Positions 1 through 3,988 of a DNA stretch of 10,696 bases are shown one piece after another; within the stretch, counting starts at the first letter, position 1, and each line of letters opens with the position of its first letter. The stretch is from Patescibacteria group bacterium (GTDB taxonomy: Bacteria > Patescibacteriota > Minisyncoccia > Moranbacterales > JAKLHP01): NCBI GenBank assembly GCA_022710085.1, contig JAKLHP010000022.1:1-10696 (forward strand). Direction: 5' to 3'. Both the position numbers and the translations under genes were made by a program. A model generated the notes under the pieces. That model worked only from the letters and a program-made list of their open reading frames with translations, did not search any database and was not told where the DNA came from.

Positions 1-315
1 GGTCAAATTGGGAACTTTCAGAAGAATTTCATTGAAATTTTTTGAAACATATTCAAACTCCGGCTCCGACTTGGATATTTTTTCCTTAACAGCTTTTCCC
101 TGCTCAATCAACTCCTTTCTCTCTTCCGAATCAGCTCTTTGAATCAAGTCATTAAGCTTATTTTTTTCGGCTTGCAATTCTTCAATATATTGCAGAAGGT
201 TTTTCCGTCTTTCATCTAGCAAAAGCAATTTTTCGATATCACAATCTGTGCCGCGATTTTCGCAATTTTTCTGTACCTTTTCCTTGTTTTCTCTAATAAA
301 TTTGATATCTAACAT
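1..315 (-). CDS. serS: Seryl-tRNA synthetase, N-terminal part (runs off the left edge)
   Basis: Charges tRNA-Ser with serine in the cytoplasm (class II aminoacyl-tRNA synthetase). The 105 visible codons begin MLDIKFIRENKEKVQKNCENR, the usual start of bacterial SerRS. They continue as a highly charged helical region (about residues 28-95), the coiled-coil arm that grips the long variable arm of tRNA-Ser, and end at VPNLT, near where that arm returns to the core. The catalytic domain lies outside the window. The ATG at 315 is the only start that fits the family. It has no Shine-Dalgarno motif and sits in an AT-rich leader just after a rho-independent terminator, so the gene is probably transcribed separately from the small gene upstream. 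No T-box signature was seen in the leader. Identification is by recognisable family sequence. Confidence 0.93.
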   Translation of the reverse strand, partial: MLDIKFIRENKEKVQKNCENRGTDCDIEKLLLLDERRKNLLQYIEELQAEKNKLNDLIQRADSEERKELIEQGKAVKEKISKSEPEFEYVSKNFNEILLKVPNLT

Positions 316-340
316 ATGTTTTTATGATATAACAGATTTG

Positions 341-378
341 AAAAAAATAAAAGAGGGGCTTTGATGTTGCATCCCCTC
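341..378 (-). terminator. Rho-independent terminator after the C/H-cluster small gene
   Basis: Read on the minus strand, GAGGGG (378-373) pairs with CCCCTC (358-353), with an inner GATG/CATC option. The stem is followed by TTTTATTTTTTT (352-341). It lies about 70 nt after the stop at 448 and 26 nt before the serS start, separating the two transcription units. Confidence 0.75.
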
Positions 379-447
379 ACTCGATTTCATCGAGATTACT
401 CAAACCTCCCGATATTCATATTCATTTTTCTTGAAGGTTTTTTGCAG

Positions 448-711
448 TTAATTTTCTAATAGCCATTCAAATTTCCTTATTCCGCAATCCGGACAAACTT
501 TGTTTTTTTTCTCTTTTTTTGAAAATCCATGAAACGGATTGGTGCATAAGGTTCTGACGGCCCTCCATTCTGTTTTCACAGCACTAGCTTCCGCCTTGTA
601 ATCATCCAGTCTTCCCCATATAGTACCGTTTTCAACTGCCTTGAAAATTTTCCTTTGTATTTTTCCCAGTCTTTTTTCTATTTCGTCTCTCTTTTTGGAT
701 ATAGACATCAT
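448..711 (-). CDS. Small charged protein with a C-x4-H-x11-C-x2-C putative zinc site
   Basis: Not recognised as a named family. It has 87 codons from the ATG at 711 or 86 from the adjacent ATG at 708. The second is favoured because the Shine-Dalgarno AGGAGG (718-713) lies 4 nt from it and only 1 nt from the first. Residues 1-50 are a charged, probably helical segment. The C-terminal third carries Cys56, His61, Cys73 and Cys76 (CTNPFH ... CPDCG), a spacing typical of a small zinc-binding knuckle, and ends in the aromatic tail FEWLLEN. It is a stand-alone unit: a repeat-borne promoter at 764-793 upstream and a terminator at 341-378 downstream. Nucleic-acid binding is a guess from the basic helix plus zinc knuckle. 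The perfect ribosome binding site contrasts with the housekeeping genes nearby. Confidence 0.75.
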   Translation of the reverse strand: MMSISKKRDEIEKRLGKIQRKIFKAVENGTIWGRLDDYKAEASAVKTEWRAVRTLCTNPFHGFSKKEKKNKVCPDCGIRKFEWLLEN

Positions 712-735
712 CCCTCCTTTGCCTTTTTTATGATT

Positions 736-793
736 GATGGTTTATACCTATTTGGATAATATGATTTTAGCTGCATTACTGCTGCTTTGTCAA
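736..793 (-). repeat. 58-bp direct repeat, copy 1 (non-coding copy)
   Basis: Matches 1243-1300 at 52 of 58 positions at a constant offset of 507, including 31 identical bases in a row (741-771). One mismatch is at 740 and the other five all fall within 772-787, the spacer of the putative promoter. Translated, it would give a fragment resembling the last residues of the 1227-1640 protein (LKSYYPNRYK), but nothing upstream of it is coding. Confidence 0.9.
764..793 (-). promoter_or_regulatory. Putative sigma-70 promoter for the 448-711 gene
   Basis: On the minus strand, TTGACA (793-788), an 18-nt spacer and TAAAAT (769-764) fit -35/-10 consensus at 6/6 and 5/6. It lies directly after the terminator at 803-843 and about 50 nt before the start codon, where a promoter is needed. 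The -35, the -10 and the downstream start region are conserved with the second copy while the spacer has diverged. Confidence 0.6.
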
Positions 794-802
794 TGCTCCA
801 AT

Positions 803-843
803 AGATAAAAACAAAGAGGGGCCTAAGAATCTAGGTCGCCCTC
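803..843 (-). terminator. Rho-independent terminator after the tandem small basic genes
   Basis: On the minus strand, GAGGG (843-839) pairs with CCCTC (820-816) and the inner CCTA/TAGG pair closes a GATTCT loop, with small bulges between. A TTTGTTTTTAT tract (815-805) follows. It begins 10 nt after the stop codon at 854. Confidence 0.65.
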
Positions 844-853
844 AGTCTTTTGT

Positions 854-1018
854 TCAGGTATTCCACAAAGGCCTATGCATCCAGGTAGGAATGCTCCCCC
901 AAAATCTGCTTCCCCGTCTGTCATACTTATCAGCTTTTTTGGGATCAAAATATCTATACTTCGTTTTCTTGGCAGGTTTTTTTTGTGCCACCTTCTTTTT
1001 TCCTCCACTTTTAGCCAT
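854..1018 (-). CDS. Small lysine-rich protein, 54 aa, with aromatic C-terminal tail
   Basis: Family not recognised. Residues 1-20 are strongly basic (MAKSGGKKKVAQKKPAKKTK). They are followed by YRYFDPKKADKYDRRGSRFW and a tail with three Trp plus Met and His (GSIPTWMHRPLWNT). The ATG at 1018 is chosen because AGAGGAGG (1033-1026) lies 7 nt upstream, an ideal ribosome binding site. It starts 18 nt after the stop of a second small basic gene and ends 10 nt before a terminator, so the two form a bicistron. The basic N-terminus could bind nucleic acid or acidic surfaces, and the Trp-rich end could insert in a membrane or protein groove; both are inference. A longer overlapping frame (823-1047) exists but has no ribosome binding site. 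Confidence 0.6.
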   Translation of the reverse strand: MAKSGGKKKVAQKKPAKKTKYRYFDPKKADKYDRRGSRFWGSIPTWMHRPLWNT

Positions 1019-1036
1019 CGATTTTCCTCCTCTTTG

Positions 1037-1204
1037 CTATTTTTCATTAATATTACATATCCGTTTTGCTTCCAGAAGCCCGGGATTTATTTCTGCTGAA
1101 ATAAAGGTTATCGTTAAGCATGGACCTCCGAAAAAATCCTTTGGTTTTCTCTTCCCTCCCCTATCTTTCTTGATTCTTTTGGCTTTTCTATTTTTCCTTC
1201 CCAC
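1037..1204 (-). CDS. Small arginine/lysine-rich protein, 55 aa, GTG start
   Basis: Family not recognised. The first 23 residues are almost all basic or polar (MGRKNRKAKRIKKDRGGKRK...). A hydrophobic stretch DFFGGPCLTITFISAEI follows, then NPGLLEAKRICNINEK, with two cysteines (29 and 50). The GTG at 1204 is supported by AAGGAGG (1216-1210) placed 5 nt upstream; no in-frame ATG precedes it. It begins 22 nt after the nucleotidyltransferase stop (1227) and ends 18 nt before the next small basic gene. The putative promoter at 1271-1300 would give it a leader of about 60 nt, and it may also be reached by read-through from the upstream operon. The composition resembles a ribosomal, nucleoid or antimicrobial-like peptide, but no specific role can be assigned. 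Confidence 0.55.
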   Translation of the reverse strand: MGRKNRKAKRIKKDRGGKRKPKDFFGGPCLTITFISAEINPGLLEAKRICNINEK

Positions 1205-1226
1205 GTTTTCCTCCTTTTTAATGTCC

Positions 1227-1640
1227 CTATCGCCTAAGCTTAGATGATTTATACCTATTTGGATAATATGATTTTAGCCGTATTATTTCTGTTTTGTCAA
1301 GATGAAATTCCTTAAGTTTTCTTGCCAAATCTGTTGTAAAAGCCTTTTGATCGTATCCCAAACAAATTACATCCGGCTTATATTTTTTTACTATCAAATA
1401 TTTATCACTCAAACTTCCCAAAATCACCCTATCAGCCAATCTGCTATATTTTAAAATCCTCAATCTTTTTCGTTCATCATTTACCGTTCTTTTTTTCTTG
1501 ATATTTAATACTGTTTTGTCGCGAGCGACAACCACAATGACAAAGTCGCCTTTTCTGCGAGCTTGACTGAGAAAATTTTCGTGTCCCTTGTGAAAAATAT
1601 CAAAAGTTCCGAAAACCATCACTTTTTTTGCTTTCTTCAT
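1227..1640 (-). CDS. Cytidylyltransferase-family nucleotidyltransferase (archaeal RibL / TagD-like)
   Basis: A 137-aa member of the HxGH nucleotidyltransferase superfamily, which joins a nucleotide to a phosphorylated acceptor with release of pyrophosphate. The N-terminus MVFGTFDIFHKGHENFL holds the nucleotide-binding HxGH motif (His17, Gly19, His20). Residues 51-61 (RTVNDERKRLR) and VICLGYDQ (91-98) follow the family pattern. The C-terminal KSSKLR (131-136) matches the second conserved motif (I/KSSxxR). Size and layout resemble archaeal FAD synthetase RibL and glycerol-3-phosphate cytidylyltransferase TagD; the substrate cannot be decided from sequence alone. It starts 5 nt after the stop of the upstream membrane-anchored protein, so it is the last long gene of that operon. 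Its final codons overlap the putative promoter and 58-bp repeat. Confidence 0.85.
   Translation of the reverse strand: MKKAKKVMVFGTFDIFHKGHENFLSQARRKGDFVIVVVARDKTVLNIKKKRTVNDERKRLRILKYSRLADRVILGSLSDKYLIVKKYKPDVICLGYDQKAFTTDLARKLKEFHLDKTEIIRLKSYYPNRYKSSKLRR
1243..1300 (-). repeat. 58-bp direct repeat, copy 2 (overlaps the nucleotidyltransferase 3' end)
   Basis: Partner of 736-793 (52/58 identical). This copy encodes residues about 115-133 of the 1227-1640 protein. The substitutions between copies are mostly at first and second codon positions, so the similarity is not explained by selection on the protein. Confidence 0.9.
1271..1300 (-). promoter_or_regulatory. Putative internal promoter for the two small basic genes
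   Basis: TTGACA (1300-1295), an 18-nt spacer and TAAAAT (1276-1271) on the minus strand. It lies inside the coding end of the nucleotidyltransferase gene, about 65-95 nt before the GTG at 1204. The conserved sequence after the -10 can form a short hairpin (TTATCC / GGTATAA with one bulge) close to the expected transcript 5' end. Confidence 0.55.
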
Positions 1641-1645
1641 AATTT

Positions 1646-2161
1646 CTAGTTAAAAGAAAAAATTGCTGGCGTACAAGTTCCCTTGGTAATAAGTTCCATC
1701 TGGCAATCAAAGATTCTTCCCTTCCGGGCATTCTTAATACCATCATTGCTTTCTTCATAAACCTTTCCCAAAATATCGCTTTCTTTCGCCCATCCGATAT
1801 TTTTCAAATCCATTGCTTCATTTGGCGTAAACTTGAATCTGACCGTTTCTTTGCCGACAACATCCACCACTTCACACTTTCCATCAAATTTTTCATAGGA
1901 ACAGGGCCCACCGATGATCTGATTATTATTTTCAGAAGCTAAGCCTGAAGTTTTATCCTCATTTTCATTTGTTTTTCCCTGCTGATTATTGGCATTAGTA
2001 CCTCCGCAAGGAGTTTCTGGTTTTTCTGCGCTTGGATTTCCGTGTTTTGTCCATTGCCCATTTTCACAAATCCAGTCATCTTCACCGCTCAGAAGCCTAA
2101 GACTAAAAACAATTCCTAGCAGTACAATAGCTGCAGCTGCAATCATATAATACTTTTTCAT
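1646..2161 (-). CDS. Membrane-anchored, cysteine-rich extracytoplasmic protein
   Basis: A 171-aa protein with one N-terminal hydrophobic segment (residues 5-24) preceded by two lysines: an uncleaved anchor or signal peptide, without a lipobox. DDWICENGQW...HGNPSAEKPETPCG (28-53) resembles a short segment I associate with secreted Patescibacteria proteins. A low-complexity Asn/Gln/Glu linker (54-82) follows, then a C-terminal domain (about 84-171). Six cysteines (32, 52, 87, 96, 153, 163) could form three disulfides. The function is unknown. Its ATG overlaps the stop of the PAP2 gene (ATGA at 2161-2158), implying translational coupling, and the nucleotidyltransferase follows 5 nt downstream. 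No Shine-Dalgarno is seen, consistent with coupling. Confidence 0.8.
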   Translation of the reverse strand: MKKYYMIAAAAIVLLGIVFSLRLLSGEDDWICENGQWTKHGNPSAEKPETPCGGTNANNQQGKTNENEDKTSGLASENNNQIIGGPCSYEKFDGKCEVVDVVGKETVRFKFTPNEAMDLKNIGWAKESDILGKVYEESNDGIKNARKGRIFDCQMELITKGTCTPAIFSFN

Positions 2162-2694
2162 ATTTTTATTTTATTAATCGTGAATAATGCTAACGATCCG
2201 CAAAAAATTCCGATTATGACTCCCGCAATAATATCGCTTGGATAATGCATTCCATTATGCAATCTGGCAAAAGCCACAATAAAAACAAAAATGGTCCCGG
2301 GAATAATCAGTTTTCGATAATGATAAATCAACGACCAGAAAAAAGCAACGGCTCCGACCATATGGCTGGAAGGAAAAGAGGAATCATTGGACATATTGCT
2401 CCCGATCGGAAAAATTTCCCCGGGATGAGCGATATACGGCCTTATTCTTCCTGGAATAAAATTAGTGATGAAGTATTTAAATAAAAATTCGCTGAAAATA
2501 TAATAAAAGATCACCGATAAAATCAGTCCCGCTATTATTTTTTTTCTATCCTTTTTTTCAAAAATATAGATGGCTGCCAGAATGAGAAAAAACAGGATCA
2601 GCAAGAAAGATCTTTTGGAAATGACGAAAGTCACCTGGTCAACAAATGTCCCCGCCCAAAGATGATTAAAAAATTTAACAATTTCAAATTCCAT
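2158..2694 (-). CDS. PAP2-superfamily membrane phosphatase (undecaprenyl-PP or phosphatidate phosphatase-like)
   Basis: A 178-aa polytopic membrane protein with hydrophobic segments near residues 30-45, 53-69, 112-125, 130-143 and 155-172. The PAP2 acid-phosphatase motifs are present: Lys73 ... Arg85-Pro86 (motif 1), Pro108-Ser-Ser-His111 (motif 2), and Arg144-x5-His150-x3-Asp154 (motif 3, with Ala replacing the usual Ser before Arg). His150 is the expected nucleophile and His111 the expected general acid. Family members remove phosphate from lipid phosphates such as undecaprenyl diphosphate, phosphatidate or phosphatidylglycerophosphate; the exact lipid is not determinable here. The ATG at 2694 directly abuts the terminal stop of the decayed DUF3850-type gene, and the stop overlaps the next gene by ATGA. 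Confidence 0.88.
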   Translation of the reverse strand: MEFEIVKFFNHLWAGTFVDQVTFVISKRSFLLILFFLILAAIYIFEKKDRKKIIAGLILSVIFYYIFSEFLFKYFITNFIPGRIRPYIAHPGEIFPIGSNMSNDSSFPSSHMVGAVAFFWSLIYHYRKLIIPGTIFVFIVAFARLHNGMHYPSDIIAGVIIGIFCGSLALFTINKIKI

Positions 2695-2942
2695 TTATTT
2701 CAAGGAAATTATCTGATAGCCCTATTTTTTCACTTCTTTCTCGAAAAACAAATAAAGTTTTGATCATTAAGACATATTTTCAATCTCTCTTCCGGTATAT
2801 TGCTTCTTCCCGGAGTTCCATTCTCTCAGAATCAAAATGTCTCCGCTCTGACACTCCCAATCCGCCAGACGAAGTTCGAAATTTTTTCTCAGTTTGTAAT
2901 TTTTTCAAAATATCCAGGTAAGGTCTCCTTCTTGATTTTCAT
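2695..2942 (-). pseudogene. Decayed DUF3850 (ASCH/PUA-like) gene
   Basis: This gap between two tightly packed genes is a broken copy of a small DUF3850-type protein. Frame 1 from the ATG at 2942 reads MKIKKETLPGYFEKI and then meets TGA (2891-2889). After a one-base shift, the next frame gives FELRLADWECQSGDILILRE and then QYTGREIENMS, the family core. It is cut by TAA-TGA (2769-2764) and TAG (2724-2722), with the recognisable C-terminus GYQIISLK before the last TAA (2697-2695). The total of 248 nt is one base short of 83 codons, which fits a single lost base plus later stops. DUF3850 proteins have a PUA/ASCH-like beta-barrel thought to bind RNA. The start is 1 nt after the HD-gene stop and the end abuts the PAP2 ATG, so the remnant keeps operon spacing. 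Confidence 0.75.
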
Positions 2943-2943
2943 A

Positions 2944-3582
2944 TCATAAAAAACCTTTCGCTTCCTTGTTCAACCTATTGAAGAATTTTTCCATAAATTC
3001 ATGTCGCTCCTTGGCGATTCTTTTTCCTTCCTTGGTCAGCATCTTATCTCTGATCTTTATCAATTTCACCAAAAATTCCCGATATGCCGTATCATCTTTG
3101 GAGTATTCCCTGGTTTTTTCGATATCAACATTCGGATCATGAAGTTTGGCTCCGATTTCTCCGGCGAAAAGAAAGGCTCTTGCAATCCCCACTGCTCCGA
3201 TCGCATCCAGTTTGTCTGCGTCATAGAGAACCTTGGCTTCTTTGGTTTTGGGAATATTTTTTCCCCGAAAACGATGGGTGCTGATGCAATGGATGACAGC
3301 TTTGATAAAATCCTTCTGGAAATTATTTTTTTCAAGAATTTCTTCGGCTATTTTTGCCCCTAGCTCGGCATGGCACAACTTCCTATTTTTTTTATTCTGT
3401 ATTCCCCTGCCGATATCGTGTAAAATTGCTGCTATTTCCAAAATTTCCAGATCAGCTTTTTCCTTCTTCCCAATATGGATTGCAAGGCTGAATACTCTTT
3501 CCGTATGCTCCAAATCATGGCTTCCTTTCGACCTGGTAAGATATCGCTTGGCTTCTTTTTTTATTTTCTCAAAATTTTTCAT
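2944..3582 (-). CDS. HD-domain metal-dependent phosphohydrolase
   Basis: A 212-aa soluble protein of the HD superfamily (YedJ/uncharacterised HD hydrolase type). The metal-ligand pattern is complete: His22 and His26 (SHDLEHTERV), His55-Asp56 (ILHDIGRG), His71, His98/His103 (IHCISTHRFRG), and the distal Asp121-Asp123 (YDADKLDAIG). Known HD proteins hydrolyse phosphomonoesters or phosphodiesters, often of nucleotides; the substrate is unknown here. The C-terminal 60 residues are charged helices. The ATG at 3582 gives a family-typical N-terminus. The leader back to the DUF6485-type gene is 59 nt, the longest gap in this operon. The stop lies 1 nt from the start of the DUF3850 remnant. Confidence 0.88.
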   Translation of the reverse strand: MKNFEKIKKEAKRYLTRSKGSHDLEHTERVFSLAIHIGKKEKADLEILEIAAILHDIGRGIQNKKNRKLCHAELGAKIAEEILEKNNFQKDFIKAVIHCISTHRFRGKNIPKTKEAKVLYDADKLDAIGAVGIARAFLFAGEIGAKLHDPNVDIEKTREYSKDDTAYREFLVKLIKIRDKMLTKEGKRIAKERHEFMEKFFNRLNKEAKGFL

Positions 3583-3641
3583 AACGATAAAAAGCTAAAT
3601 CCGAAATAGAATCCGGCTGTTATCTCCTGCGCAATCTGAAA

Positions 3642-3839
3642 TTACTTTTTCTGAACAGCCTTTAGAAATGCATCGAGGCTGCGGTCATAATCCTCTTCGG
3701 AATTTGCCGGAAAAAAACAGGCTGGAATTTCTCCCTTTCTCCTGTGATGCATCACACATTCACAGCATTTTCCTTTTCTCGGACAGTCAGGATAACTGCA
3801 CGGACATTCTGCTAAATTTTGTTCTTGTTGGCATTGCAT
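3642..3839 (-). CDS. DUF6485-type small cysteine-rich protein
   Basis: A 65-aa protein with eight cysteines (3, 12, 14, 19, 25, 26, 28, 41) and paired histidines 31-32. It starts MQCQQEQNLAECPCSYPDCP and continues KGKCCECVMHHRRKGEIPACFFP, then an acidic helical tail (SEEDYDRSLDAFLKAV). The arrangement matches the small bacterial/archaeal family Pfam calls DUF6485 as I recall it. Eight Cys in the first 41 residues suggest binding of zinc or an iron-sulfur cluster; this is inference, as the family has no established activity. The ATG at 3839 is 5 nt after the final stop of the broken 47-codon ORF that follows lysS, so the gene is probably carried on the lysS transcript. Confidence 0.8.
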   Translation of the reverse strand: MQCQQEQNLAECPCSYPDCPRKGKCCECVMHHRRKGEIPACFFPANSEEDYDRSLDAFLKAVQKK

Positions 3840-3844
3840 ATTTT

Positions 3845-3985
3845 TTATTTTAAAAAATTATCAATTTCCCAATTAAATCAGTCTTTTAAAAATTTATAAT
3901 GAGGTTCAATGATTTTCTTTTCGTCTTCAAAGAAATATCTTTTCAGCATAATCTTTCTCTATTTTTCAATTTTTTCTTGGTTCAC
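3845..3985 (-). pseudogene. Broken 47-codon ORF between lysS and the DUF6485-type gene
   Basis: A reading frame from GTG at 3985, 3 nt after the lysS stop, runs 47 codons to TAA (3847-3845), 5 nt before the next gene. It is interrupted by TAG at 3961-3959 (codon 9) and TGA at 3880-3878 (codon 36). The encoded segments look protein-like: MNQEKIEK, then RKIMLKRYFFEDEKKII...EPHYKFLKD, then FNWEIDNFLK. TAG is one base from CAG and TGA one base from TGG, as expected for point decay. AAAGGA lies 9 nt before the GTG. An alternative is a separate intact 23-codon ORF starting at the internal ATG (3949) and ending at the TGA. The family is unknown and support is moderate only. Confidence 0.35.
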
Positions 3986-3988
3986 AAA

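Noticed and set aside
322..390. 23-codon ORF MKSSEGMQHQ... across the terminator before serS
   Set aside because: It spans the terminator stem and T tract, its GGGAGG is 14 nt away, and the translation is an artefact of the hairpin.
823..1047. Longer minus-strand ORF (74 codons) overlapping the 854-1018 small gene
   Set aside because: Its ATG lies inside the preceding gene without a ribosome binding site, while the overlapped frame has an ideal AGGAGG 7 nt from its ATG and ends just before the terminator. It stays the main alternative if homologues conserve that frame.
875..1247. Plus-strand ORFs of 74 and 118 codons with hydrophobic Phe-rich translations
   Set aside because: They are antisense shadows of the Lys/Arg-rich small genes (AAA/AAG read as TTT/CTT), and the terminators and ribosome binding sites all point to the minus strand.
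2889..2891. UGA read as glycine (Gracilibacteria-type code) at TN*EK in the DUF3850 remnant
   Set aside because: The gene still needs a frameshift and contains TAA and TAG. Elsewhere TGA clearly ends complete genes (PAP2, HD), so the standard code holds.
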